From contig NZ_CM001514.1 in the NCBI RefSeq assembly GCF_000263715.2, forward strand, positions 3,165,674-3,229,673: DNA of 64,000 nucleotides, written 5' to 3'. The translations under genes and the position numbers were made by a program. The notes below the pieces were generated by a model that did no database searches, had not been told where the DNA came from, and saw only the letters and a list, made by a program, of their open reading frames with translations. Shown in pieces: positions 8,595 through 17,453 of the stretch (position 1 is the stretch's first letter; each line of letters starts with the position of its first letter). Source of the DNA: Pseudomonas synxantha BG33R (GTDB lineage: Bacteria; Pseudomonadota; Gammaproteobacteria; Pseudomonadales; Pseudomonadaceae).

Positions 8595-9535
8595 GCGTAC
8601 TTCCGGATCAGCAGCACCAGGAACACCACACCGCCAATGCAGCCGGCAGTCAGGCCGATCGGCACTTCGAAGGGGTAGATCAGCAGGCGGCCGAGGATGT
8701 CGCAGGCCAACAGCAACGAGGCACCGCACAGGGCGACGATGGGCAGCGTGCGCTCCAGGTTTTCACCGTAGTGCAGGGCAACCAGATTGGGAATCACCAG
8801 CCCGACGAAGGGGATCGCGCCCACGGTAATCACCGTGGCGGAGACGGTAACGGCCACCAACATCAAGCCCAGCGCCGCGTTGGCGGCGTAGTTCAGGCCC
8901 AGGCTGCTGGCCATGCCCTCCCCCATGCCCAGTACGGTGAAACGATGGGCATACAGGTAGGTCAGCACGACAATGGGCAGGATCAGGTAGATGATCTCGT
9001 AATTGCCCTGCACGATCTTCGAGAAATCGCCGAGCATCCAACCCTGCATGCTCTGCAGGATGTTGTGACGGTAAGCGTAGAACTCGGCGACGGCGCTCAG
9101 CACGCTGCCGTACATCAGGCCGATCACCGGCACCATTACGGTGTTCTTGAACTGGATGCGCCGGATGATCGCGACATAGATCAGGCTGGCAGCAAAGCAA
9201 AAGGCCAAGGCAAACAGCATTCTACCGGCGGCCCCGGCTCCCGGAGCTACCGTCAGGGAAATCAGGATGCCCAGCTTGGCGGCATCCAGCCCACCGCAAG
9301 TACCGGGCTCGACGAAGCGGTTACGCACGATCTGCTGCAGGATCACCCCGCACACGGCCAACCCGACCCCGGTGAGGATCAGCGCGGCCAGGCGTGGCAG
9401 CCGGCTCGCGGTGAGGGTCAGCCAGGCGTCGTCGGAAAAGCTCAGCAGCTCGACCCACGACACCTGCTTGACCCCCACCATCAGCGACAGGCCGCACAGC
9501 ACTACAAACAGGACGACTAACGCTGCACGACTCAA
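8591..9535 (-). CDS. Ferric-siderophore ABC transporter, FecCD permease 1 (TTG start)
   Basis: A 314-residue FecCD-family permease. Marks are SRLPRLAALILTGVGLAVCGVILQ near the N-terminus, SLGLNYAANAALGLML as the cytoplasmic coupling segment and GAIPFVGLVIPNLVALHYG. The start codon is TTG at 9535, overlapping the exporter stop as TTGA, with GGGCGG upstream. No better in-frame start exists, and the protein then begins MSRAALVVLF, a normal first membrane helix. The rare start codon may lower its translation or make it depend on upstream translation. Confidence 0.9.
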   Translation of the reverse strand: MSRAALVVLFVVLCGLSLMVGVKQVSWVELLSFSDDAWLTLTASRLPRLAALILTGVGLAVCGVILQQIVRNRFVEPGTCGGLDAAKLGILISLTVAPGAGAAGRMLFALAFCFAASLIYVAIIRRIQFKNTVMVPVIGLMYGSVLSAVAEFYAYRHNILQSMQGWMLGDFSKIVQGNYEIIYLILPIVVLTYLYAHRFTVLGMGEGMASSLGLNYAANAALGLMLVAVTVSATVITVGAIPFVGLVIPNLVALHYGENLERTLPIVALCGASLLLACDILGRLLIYPFEVPIGLTAGCIGGVVFLVLLIRKYA

Positions 9536-11289
9536 GAACCGCCCTCACCCGCGATACGCCAGCCTTTTGCCGCCCTGCGCTGGGCGAGAAAGTGGGCATA
9601 CAGCCCAGGCTTGGCGCTCAATTGGGCATGGGAACCTTGTTCGCTGAGCTGGCCTTGATCGAGCACCAGGATCTGATCGGCCATGACCACGGTCGAAAGC
9701 TGGTGGGCGATAACGATCAGCGTGCGTTTGCCGCGCAGCCGCGCCAGCGCTTCGGCGATGGCGGCCTGGTTCTCGGCATCAAGGGCCGCGGTGGCTTCGT
9801 CGACCAGCAGGATCGGTGCATCCTTGATCAGCGCACGGGCGATGGAGATCCGTTGGCGTTCGCCACCGGACAACCGTGCCCCGCCCTCGCCCACCGGCGT
9901 GTCCAGGCCCTGGGGCAGTCGCTCGATGATTTCCAGCACGCCGGCTTGTCGCGCGGCTTCCATCACTTCGGCATCGCCGGCCGCGGGTTTGCCGATACGG
10001 ATGTTGTCGGCAATGCTGCCCTGGAACAGGTAGGCATCCTGGAAGATCTGGCTGATCTGGCCGGCCAGTTGCTCACCGGACATCTGGCGCACATCCACGC
10101 CGCCGATGATCACGCGGCCTTGGGTCACATCGAAGAAGCGTGCGATCAAGCGCACCAATGTGGTCTTGCCCGAGCCGGAAGCACCCACCAGTGCGGTCAT
10201 GCTGCCCGGTTCGATGCGCAGGCTGACATCGCGCAGCACCTCGGGCTGGCCCTCGGCATAAGCGAAGCTGACATTGCACAGCTCGACGGAGCTATCGACA
10301 GGTGCCTCGGGTGCCTGTGGCTGCGGCAGTGGCTTGACTGCAAAAATCTCGCGCACGGCGCCCAACTGGCCACGGGCACCGCGCAGCACTTCGCTGTAAC
10401 CGGCCACTTCCAGCAGCGGGTCGATGAAGCGGCTGACCAGCAATAGCGTAATCATCACGGCGATGACCGAGCCCACTTCCAGACCGGCGCCCAGCAGGTC
10501 GCCCAGCCACAGGGTGGCAGCCACCAGCAGCGCAGCAAAACCGGCCTGCACCGCCCACGCATTGAACACCACTGACATCGCCGATACGTGGATCAGATGC
10601 TTCGCAGCCTGCTGCTGGCGAGCGATGGCCTGTTCGAGGAACTGTGTACCGCCGTCCTCGCCATTGAAGGCACGCAGTACCGACTGCGCCTGGGCGAACT
10701 CGACCATGCGCTGGCTGGTCAGGGCGGCGTTATGCTGGAAGTCGTGGTCGGCTCGCTGCCCCAACCGTGCAGTCAACACGAACACGCCCAGCAACACCGG
10801 CAGGGTCGCCAGGGCAACCAGGCCCATTTGCCAGTGCAGGGTGAACAGCGCGATAAGAATCACCACCGGCGTGACCACACCGGTCAACAGTGGCGTGAAC
10901 ACGTGTGCGGGCAACTGCGCCATTTCCATCATGCCCGAAGTCGCCAGATGGCTGAGCCGCGCCGTGTTTTGCGCGCTGAACCAGCCTACGGGCAACTTCG
11001 CCACATGGTCGCCAAGGCGGTGGCGGCCGCGCTGGAGCACGGCGATGCCGACGCGGATACCGGCTTTTTCCACGCTGCGTCGCAGCGCCCAGCACACCAC
11101 TACACCGATGGCCAGCGCGATCAGCCATTGCGCGGCGGCGTGGGTATCACCACCCAGCAGGTGGGTGAGGATCGGCACCAGCATGACAATCGTCACCCCG
11201 CAGAGCAGGCCATAGACCAGGGCCATTGCCAGATAGCGGCGCAATACAGAGGCATCTTCGCCGAGCAGTTGAATAAAGGTTTTCAGCAT
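9532..11289 (-). CDS. ABC exporter half-transporter B (siderophore export)
   Basis: A 585-residue inner-membrane exporter. The N-terminal ~310 residues form a six-helix transmembrane domain. The C-terminal part is an ATPase with Walker A GASGSGKTT, signature LSGGERQRIS, Walker B ILLVDEATAALD and an H-loop in VIAHQLSTV. It overlaps the preceding exporter gene by 7 bases, so both are probably made together as a heterodimer. The pair has the position and build of BarA/BarB, the exporters of acinetobactin, which suggests it exports the siderophore or a precursor. Yersiniabactin YbtP/YbtQ-like import is the alternative. Confidence 0.88.
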   Translation of the reverse strand: MLKTFIQLLGEDASVLRRYLAMALVYGLLCGVTIVMLVPILTHLLGGDTHAAAQWLIALAIGVVVCWALRRSVEKAGIRVGIAVLQRGRHRLGDHVAKLPVGWFSAQNTARLSHLATSGMMEMAQLPAHVFTPLLTGVVTPVVILIALFTLHWQMGLVALATLPVLLGVFVLTARLGQRADHDFQHNAALTSQRMVEFAQAQSVLRAFNGEDGGTQFLEQAIARQQQAAKHLIHVSAMSVVFNAWAVQAGFAALLVAATLWLGDLLGAGLEVGSVIAVMITLLLVSRFIDPLLEVAGYSEVLRGARGQLGAVREIFAVKPLPQPQAPEAPVDSSVELCNVSFAYAEGQPEVLRDVSLRIEPGSMTALVGASGSGKTTLVRLIARFFDVTQGRVIIGGVDVRQMSGEQLAGQISQIFQDAYLFQGSIADNIRIGKPAAGDAEVMEAARQAGVLEIIERLPQGLDTPVGEGGARLSGGERQRISIARALIKDAPILLVDEATAALDAENQAAIAEALARLRGKRTLIVIAHQLSTVVMADQILVLDQGQLSEQGSHAQLSAKPGLYAHFLAQRRAAKGWRIAGEGGS

Positions 11290-13061
11290 GACGACACCGC
11301 CTGTTCCTTGGCTTTTTCATAACCGCCCAACGCCCACAGCCTGGCGTAGCGACCTTTGCGTGCGAGCAACTCGGCGTGGGTGCCTTGCTCGCAGAGGGTG
11401 CCGTTGTCGATCAGGATGATCTGGTCGGCGTGCATCACCGTGTCGAGCCGGTGAGCAATCACCATAAGGGTGCGACCCTGGGCGAATCGCGACAGGGCTT
11501 GTTGCAGCTTCACCTCATTTTCGGCATCGGCTGCCGCCGTGGCTTCATCCAGTACCAACACGGGTGGGTCGAGCAACACGGCGCGGGCGATGCTGACGCG
11601 CTGCAACTCACCGCCGGAGAGCTGTACATCTTCACCGATCACCGAGTCATAGCCCCGTGGCAGGTCCAGGATGCGTTCGTGGATGTTCGCAATACGCGCG
11701 GCGGCCTCGATTTCCTGCTGGCTGGCCGAGGGACGGCCCAGGGCAATGTTGTCGCGCAGGCTGGCGTGAACCAGGCGCACTTCCTGCAACACGAAACCGA
11801 TGCGCCGGTACAACTGGGTGCTCTCGATATGGCGCAGGTCGACGCCACCCAAGGTGATACGCCCTTCGGTCGGGTCGAAAAAACGCAGCAGCAGGCGGGC
11901 CAGGGTCGACTTGCCGGAACCTGATGCGCCGACAATGGCGGTCACCGTGCCTGGCTTGAGGGTGAAGCTAAGGTCCTGGAGCACCGGGGATTGGTCGTTA
12001 TAGTGGTAGCTCAGGTGTTCGACGCGAATTTCAGCGTTTGCAGGCAATTGTGCTGAGGTGCCTGGCAGGGTTTCGAGCACAGGGGTTTCCAGCAGGGTTT
12101 GCACGCGCTGGGCAGCGGCGGTCGCGTTGTTCAGGTCGTGAGTGATATAGCTCAGCAGCAACAGCGGCGCGCAGATGCCCGGGGCGACCAGGGCAAACGG
12201 CAGGATGTCTACCGGAGCCAGCCAGCCCTGGCTCACCCCCAGCGTACCGAAGGCCAGCACCACGCCGAGTACCGCTACGGGCGTGATCATGGCGTGGGCG
12301 TTGGCCATCGCGCTGACCAGTGGCCGGGTAAAGTCGGTAAACGCAGCAGCAAAGTCATCCACGGCATCCCGGTAGCTGCCATGGGCCTTGCCCTCGGCGC
12401 CAAATGCCTTGACCACGGGAATACCGTTGACAAACTCGACCACGGCATTGTTGATGCGCATCATGCCGGCGCCGAACGCTTGCATGTTAGCCCCACTGGC
12501 CTTGGTGGCGCGGGTGAAAAACAGGAAAAACAGCGGGAATGGCAACAGCGAGACAATCGCCATGCGCCAGTCCATGGCAAACAGGTAAAGGACAGCGATG
12601 ATCACAGCCCCAAGCGTACGGCCGAGGGTGGTGAAAAAGTGCGCCGTCAAGCTGTGCAAGGTGCCGATGTCATCCTGCATCGCCTGCTTGACCTCACCCG
12701 AAGCACGACTGGTGAACCAACCCAGCGGCACCCTGGCCAACCGACGGGTGATGGCCTGGCGCAGGTGGCCCGTGATGTGGTTGTCGGCCAGGTGCGCGAC
12801 CATCTCCCCCAGCGAAATCAAGGTCATGCCGAGGAACAGGCAAGCCAGACTGACACCGACCACTTGCCAGACTGGGCCTTGCAACTGGACCCAACTGGCT
12901 GCGTCACTCATGGCCAGTTGAGCAATATGGGCAATGCCAGCCAGGGGCACCATGGTCAGCATGGTTCCAAGGGCGGCCAGTACCGCGGCAAGTATCAGAC
13001 GCCCGCGAATGGGGCGTAATACCTGGGATACCGAACCGACGGGTGTGTCTTTAACGCTCAT
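11283..13061 (-). CDS. ABC exporter half-transporter A (siderophore export)
   Basis: A 592-residue exporter with an N-terminal six-helix domain and a C-terminal ATPase. Walker A is GASGSGKST, the signature is LSGGELQRVS and Walker B is VLVLDEATAAAD; an H-loop follows in VIAHRLDTV. The start MSVKDTPVGSVS at 13061 has CAGGAG upstream and is preferred over 13091. It is the first exporter gene after the sigma factor gene and partners the next gene. Both nucleotide-binding domains of the pair look intact, so either or both ATP sites could work. Confidence 0.88.
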   Translation of the reverse strand: MSVKDTPVGSVSQVLRPIRGRLILAAVLAALGTMLTMVPLAGIAHIAQLAMSDAASWVQLQGPVWQVVGVSLACLFLGMTLISLGEMVAHLADNHITGHLRQAITRRLARVPLGWFTSRASGEVKQAMQDDIGTLHSLTAHFFTTLGRTLGAVIIAVLYLFAMDWRMAIVSLLPFPLFFLFFTRATKASGANMQAFGAGMMRINNAVVEFVNGIPVVKAFGAEGKAHGSYRDAVDDFAAAFTDFTRPLVSAMANAHAMITPVAVLGVVLAFGTLGVSQGWLAPVDILPFALVAPGICAPLLLLSYITHDLNNATAAAQRVQTLLETPVLETLPGTSAQLPANAEIRVEHLSYHYNDQSPVLQDLSFTLKPGTVTAIVGASGSGKSTLARLLLRFFDPTEGRITLGGVDLRHIESTQLYRRIGFVLQEVRLVHASLRDNIALGRPSASQQEIEAAARIANIHERILDLPRGYDSVIGEDVQLSGGELQRVSIARAVLLDPPVLVLDEATAAADAENEVKLQQALSRFAQGRTLMVIAHRLDTVMHADQIILIDNGTLCEQGTHAELLARKGRYARLWALGGYEKAKEQAVSSC

Positions 13062-13197
13062 GAGCTCTCCTGAATAACCACTGCCGGCCACCGTGTGGCG
13101 TACCTGGCGTCCTTTGCGTTCGAGCGTTTTGCACGGTGCATACCGTGTATTCCGAACGACACGGCGAAAACCTCAACGGCGCTGCGGATTTAATTGT

Positions 13198-13716
13198 TCA
13201 CAGCCCGGCCGCCGATGCGAAGGGATGGCACGCCCGCAGGCCCGCCGCGATGTATTTTTCGACAGAAGACACCGACACTTTCAATTCCGCGGCGATGTCC
13301 CGATGGCCCATGCCATGCAGCTTGCACAGCAACAGTGCTTCGCGGGCCTTGGGCGGTTTGGCATGCAGCGCGTCATCGATTTGCACCAGCGCCTCGGTGG
13401 CCAGCGCCCGCACCTCTTCCGACGGCACCAGCGGTTCGGCCTGCTGCATCAAGGATTCGAGGTGGCAGGCTTCGCGGTGACGGCGACGATACAGGTCAAT
13501 CACCATGCCTTTGGCGATCTGGGACAAGTGGCAGCGCGAGTCTTCAATCGAAGGCACGCGGCCCTTCTTGATGAGGTTGAGATAGATATCGTGGGCCAGA
13601 TCCGCAGCATCCACCGAATTGCCCAGCTTGCGCCGCAGCAACCTGCACAACCAGCGGTGATGGTCGACATACAGCTTTTCGAATTGCTGCTTGGACGCAA
13701 ACGCTCCGTTGTTCAC
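13198..13716 (-). CDS. Iron-starvation-type ECF sigma factor (PvdS/FecI group)
   Basis: A 172-residue RNA polymerase sigma factor with only regions 2 and 4. Region 2 is seen as HHRWLCRLLRRKLGNSVDAADLAHDIYLNLI and region 4 as ALLLCKLHGMGHRDIAAELKVSVSSVEKYIAAGL, the FecI-group helix-turn-helix. It leads the minus-strand transport operon (exporters, permeases, ATPase, binding protein), 137 bases ahead of the first exporter. No FecR-type anti-sigma gene is present and the receptor has no signalling domain, so it is probably controlled by Fur directly. A Fur-like site lies just upstream. Confidence 0.88.
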   Translation of the reverse strand: MNNGAFASKQQFEKLYVDHHRWLCRLLRRKLGNSVDAADLAHDIYLNLIKKGRVPSIEDSRCHLSQIAKGMVIDLYRRRHREACHLESLMQQAEPLVPSEEVRALATEALVQIDDALHAKPPKAREALLLCKLHGMGHRDIAAELKVSVSSVEKYIAAGLRACHPFASAAGL

Positions 13717-13771
13717 AACACCTCTCCTGAGACGAATCCACCCGCGATCAGCTTTTGACTAATGCGAATAT

Positions 13772-13790
13772 GTATGATTATTATTTGTGA
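13772..13790. promoter_or_regulatory. Putative Fur box between sigma factor and NRPS genes
   Basis: An AT-rich patch with TGATTATTATTTGTGAT (on the minus strand AATAATAATCAT) matches the Fur consensus at about 11 of 19 positions. It sits in the 229-base gap between two divergent genes, the sigma factor (start 13716) and the carrier-condensation NRPS gene (start 13946). One site could control both. Confidence 0.45.
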
Positions 13791-13945
13791 TCATACGGTG
13801 TTCATAAAGCCCCTGCAACGCAGCCGGATTGCACGTCCTCTGACGCCCGGGTTCCCAGGCGTTACACCAGACCGAGGATGGGTCTGTCGGCACTTGGTGC
13901 CATCTCTACTTCTTACTGTTCAGTCTGATAAGGCGGGAAACTTCC

Positions 13946-16057
13946 ATGATGGAACTCACTCCAGATACGTTTTCGAAACGGTCTGCCACCGATTACGAAG
14001 CGCATATTTGGCTCTTGCAGCAGCAATATCCCGAGCGCATTCTCAAGCACTTGAGTGCCTGGAAACTCGACGCGGATGTCGACCCCGCAAGGCTGGAGTC
14101 AGCACTCCAGGCGGTGATCGAATCAATCCCCGAGCTGAATGCCCGCTATCAGTTCAACGATGACGGCGAAGTCGACAAGGTCCAGGCGCGCGACTGGCAA
14201 GCGTGCATCGAGCGCATTCAGGTAACCGGTGACGCCAGTCACTACCTGCTCCCCGAACAAGCCGCGCCGTGGGACGCTGAGCACCAGCCGCCGTTCAAGG
14301 CGCTGATCATGCAAACGCCGGAGGCGCCCATCCTCGCACTGGTCCTTCACCCGATTCTTGACCAGACCTGCCAGGCGAACGACCTGTACCGCAAGATCAT
14401 GCACACAGTTGATACGCCACTGCCTTGGCTGCACCGCCAGGCGGACATCGGCGAGAACGCCGCCCAAACCGAAACACCTGACGTTGCAGCCATCATCCTC
14501 GCCGAGTTCCGCGAAGCCCTGGCGGAACCGGGCATGTTGGCGACAGATGACTTCTTCGACTTTGGCGGCCACTCGCTGCTGGCCACCCGCATCATCGGCA
14601 AGCTGTTGAGCAGCCACAGCATCGAAGTCCAGTTCAATGATTTCTTCAGCGCCCCCTCGGCAACCGCCTTGGCGGCGCGCGCCCAGGTCATCGCGAGAGA
14701 CGCTGCGCCAACGACCGCCACCGGCTCGCCGCAAGACGTACAAAAAGCACCGTTTGCACTGGCCCAGGCATCCCTGGGACGCGCTTACGCCGCCTTCGAA
14801 TTCGGTACGATCTTCAACCTGCCGTTTGCCGTGGAGTTTCTCGACACGGTGGACGAAGTGCTGTTCGAGCAGGCATTCCATGACCTGCTTGAGCGCCATG
14901 CCAGCCTGCGTAGCACCTTCCACTTCGAGAGTGACGAGGCATACCAGCAAATCGTGCCGACCTCGCAGCTATCGCAGTTCAAGTGGTTCTGGCCGAGCCG
15001 CGAAAGCCAGGGCGTCACCCTGCAAAGTGAAGCCACCTATCAGTTCGATCTGACCCGCGAGTTACCCCTGCGGGTGCGCTTCATTCAGGGCTCGCAACAT
15101 CAACGCCAAACCTTGTCGCTGCTCGTCCACCATATGGCCATCGATGAATGGTCGCTCAACGTGATGATGGAAGAACTGGCCCAGGCTTACCTGGCCCGTG
15201 CAGCCGACAAAGCGCCCGTCTGGAAAAGCCCGGCACCGTCCTTCCATGAGTTCGCCGTGCGCCAGCAAGCCGCCGGGATCAACCGGAAGCACCTCGACTA
15301 CTGGACCAGTATGCTGCGCGACGCCACCCGTGGCCTGACGCTGCCCTCCTCCGAGGCACAGCCCGCACAGGTTTCGACCAAGGCCCAGTGGTTTGAGATC
15401 AAGCCCACCCAGGGCACGACCGACCACCTGTACGCCTTCGCCCGCCAGAACAACGCGTCACTGTTCGGCGTGGTTTATTCGGCAATCGTGCTTTCCCTGT
15501 ACAAGCTCGGCGATTTGAAAGACCTGGTAGTGGGCACGTCGGCTTCCGGTCGCACAGACCCCGCGTATTACGACACGGTCGGCTACTTCACCACCATGGT
15601 CGCGCACCGCGTGCAATTCGATGCTCGGCAAGCCGTCGGCGCCATGATTGAAAGCGTCAGTCGCTTGATCAACGACTCGATGGCCTACGCCGATGTGCCG
15701 ATGGAGCAGATTCAACAGGCCCTGGGCATGACGCCGGCGGATGGACTGCTGTTCGACGTGTACATCCAGATTCACGCCAACAACGCCTTGAACGGCGCCC
15801 TGAGCACACCGGACAACGGCGCAATCCGCTACCGCCAGATTGACCCGGACAAGAACCAGTCGATGTTCGGTATTCAGTTCGAGATCATGGAAAACACACT
15901 CGACGGCAAGCGCGCATTGCGCCTGGTGATCACCTACCGTTCGGATCGTTACAGTGCAGAACAGATGGCTCGCATGAGCGCCACGATTGAGCAGATGTTC
16001 GCGCTGTTTGCGACACCTGGCGCCGATGGCATCACCCTGGACCACATCCGCGTCTGA
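13946..16057 (+). CDS. pmsG: NRPS protein: condensation remnant - carrier (T) - condensation (C), PmsG-like
   Basis: A 703-residue cytoplasmic synthetase subunit. Residues 1-155 resemble the N-lobe of a condensation domain, with LHPILDQ (134-140) in place of HHxxxDG. Residues ~180-245 are a carrier domain with the arm-attachment serine 210 in DFFDFGGHSLLATR. Residues ~262-700 are a full condensation domain with HHMAIDEW (His395-Asp400). The carrier should hold threonine activated in trans by the Cy-Cy-A protein, and the last domain should release the chain onto N-hydroxyhistamine. There is no thioesterase. T-C architecture agrees with the PmsG protein of the P. entomophila pseudomonine pathway; the symbol rests on that likeness. 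The next gene is convergent. Confidence 0.85.
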   Translation: MMELTPDTFSKRSATDYEAHIWLLQQQYPERILKHLSAWKLDADVDPARLESALQAVIESIPELNARYQFNDDGEVDKVQARDWQACIERIQVTGDASHYLLPEQAAPWDAEHQPPFKALIMQTPEAPILALVLHPILDQTCQANDLYRKIMHTVDTPLPWLHRQADIGENAAQTETPDVAAIILAEFREALAEPGMLATDDFFDFGGHSLLATRIIGKLLSSHSIEVQFNDFFSAPSATALAARAQVIARDAAPTTATGSPQDVQKAPFALAQASLGRAYAAFEFGTIFNLPFAVEFLDTVDEVLFEQAFHDLLERHASLRSTFHFESDEAYQQIVPTSQLSQFKWFWPSRESQGVTLQSEATYQFDLTRELPLRVRFIQGSQHQRQTLSLLVHHMAIDEWSLNVMMEELAQAYLARAADKAPVWKSPAPSFHEFAVRQQAAGINRKHLDYWTSMLRDATRGLTLPSSEAQPAQVSTKAQWFEIKPTQGTTDHLYAFARQNNASLFGVVYSAIVLSLYKLGDLKDLVVGTSASGRTDPAYYDTVGYFTTMVAHRVQFDARQAVGAMIESVSRLINDSMAYADVPMEQIQQALGMTPADGLLFDVYIQIHANNALNGALSTPDNGAIRYRQIDPDKNQSMFGIQFEIMENTLDGKRALRLVITYRSDRYSAEQMARMSATIEQMFALFATPGADGITLDHIRV

Positions 16058-16064
16058 CCTTCAA

Positions 16065-16097
16065 CAGGGCCTTGGTAACACCAAGGCCCTGCCTTTC
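16065..16097. terminator. Bidirectional terminator between convergent siderophore genes
   Basis: CAGGGCCTTGG, a TAACA loop and CCAAGGCCCTG make a perfect 11-bp stem. It lies between the stop of the carrier-condensation gene (16057) and the stop of the N-hydroxylase gene (16103, minus strand). A short T-run follows (CCTTT). Confidence 0.8.
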
Positions 16098-16102
16098 ACG
16101 CA

Positions 16103-17422
16103 CTAAACCTCATGCATGCCATAACGCTGGAACGACGAACGTTTGGGCAGGCGGTAGTGCGGGCGGCCGAGCAGTTGATTGGCAATGCTCGCATTACGAA
16201 TCGCGGCAATGCCCAGGTCCGGCGAGCCCACGCCATGCTGGAAGATCTCGGCGTTCTGCACAAAGATACGCCCTGCCCCGTCATCACAGCGACGTGCAGT
16301 GAAGTCATCCTCCACAAGGCAGTCACCGTGCTCATCGGTTTCCAGCACTGTCCCCTTGAGCCGCTCAAACCACTGCGGCCAGGCATGCCCGTAGCCCGTG
16401 GCGGCCACAATCGCGTCCGCCTCCAGGCTGCCGGTCTGGTCCAGCTCACGATGCCGATAGGCAATACGCAGCGTACCGGCGACATCCTCGACCGTCTCGA
16501 CCTCACAGTTGGACATCAAGGTCAGGCCAGGATCATTGCCGCCGATGGAGCGCTCATAGATCAAGTCGTAGATAGCGGCGATAGTGGAAAAACTGATGCC
16601 CTTGTACAACAACCCCTGCTTGGCCACGACCTCACGACGGCGCTCACGCGGGAGGCTGTGGAAGTACTCCATATAGGACGGCGTAAAGCACTCCTGCCCC
16701 AGCTTGGAGTATTCCATGGGGTGGAAACCGGCTGAACGGGTGATCCAGCGGATCGAGGCGCCCGCGGCAATCCGCTCGGGGGTCAGCTCATTGAATAACG
16801 CGAGCACGCACTCGGCGGCGCTCTGGCCGGAGCCAATCACGGTGACACGCCGACATTCCGACAACTGCGCCTGGCGCTTGCCAAACTCCGCCGAATGCAT
16901 GATGGGCGCCGTGCTTTTTACCTGAGTCCATTGCGGCAATATCGGCGTAGTGCCGATGCCTACCGCCAGGTTTCGACTGGAATAGTAGCGTTTGAAGCCC
17001 GACACGGACTGGCTTTCAATCAGGAACTTTTCGGCGCCCGCGTCGTAAGTCACATCACAGATATCCTCGCCGAAATGGCACGTCGGCAACTGCAGCGAAG
17101 CCCAACGACAATAGTGATCGTACTCGCGGCGCGGCACCTGGAAGTTCTCGTAGTAATAGAACTGATACAGGCGATCGTGCTGGTGCAGGTAATTCAGATA
17201 GCTCAGTTCGTGGGTCGGGTCGGCCATCGTCACCAGGTCCGCCAGAAACGGCACCTGCAACGTGGTGCCCGGTAAGAGCAACCCTTCATGCCAACGAAAT
17301 TCGGCTTTGCGATCCAGGAAAAGACTGGTCACGCCGGAATGTTTGGACAATAAAGCGGCCAACCCGAGGTTAAAGGGCCCGATGCCAACACCGGCGATAT
17401 CTACAGTGGGTAAATCCGTCAT
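16103..17422 (-). CDS. Histamine/ornithine N-monooxygenase family, probable histamine N-hydroxylase
   Basis: A 439-residue flavin- and NADPH-dependent N-hydroxylase. The FAD motif is VDIAGVGIGPFNLGLAALL, followed by FLDRKAEFRWHEGLLLPGTTLQVPFLADLVT, which is typical of the IucD/PvdA/BasC family. The NADPH site is VTVIGSGQSAAECVLAL and the C-terminal ATGYGHAWP is also conserved. The start MTDLPTVDIAG at 17422 has AGGGAGA upstream and lies 31 bases after the Cy-Cy-A gene. With a histidine decarboxylase in the cluster, histamine is the likely substrate, as for BasC in acinetobactin biosynthesis. Ornithine or lysine are less likely here. Confidence 0.88.
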   Translation of the reverse strand: MTDLPTVDIAGVGIGPFNLGLAALLSKHSGVTSLFLDRKAEFRWHEGLLLPGTTLQVPFLADLVTMADPTHELSYLNYLHQHDRLYQFYYYENFQVPRREYDHYCRWASLQLPTCHFGEDICDVTYDAGAEKFLIESQSVSGFKRYYSSRNLAVGIGTTPILPQWTQVKSTAPIMHSAEFGKRQAQLSECRRVTVIGSGQSAAECVLALFNELTPERIAAGASIRWITRSAGFHPMEYSKLGQECFTPSYMEYFHSLPRERRREVVAKQGLLYKGISFSTIAAIYDLIYERSIGGNDPGLTLMSNCEVETVEDVAGTLRIAYRHRELDQTGSLEADAIVAATGYGHAWPQWFERLKGTVLETDEHGDCLVEDDFTARRCDDGAGRIFVQNAEIFQHGVGSPDLGIAAIRNASIANQLLGRPHYRLPKRSSFQRYGMHEV

Positions 17423-17453
17423 CCAATCTGTCTCCCTGGGTATTGCTATGTGG

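Noticed and set aside
13841-13861. Hairpin ACGCCCGGG-TTC-CCAGGCGT in the leader of the carrier-condensation gene
   Set aside because: Imperfect and short; without a known riboswitch fold or U-tract I cannot assign a role.
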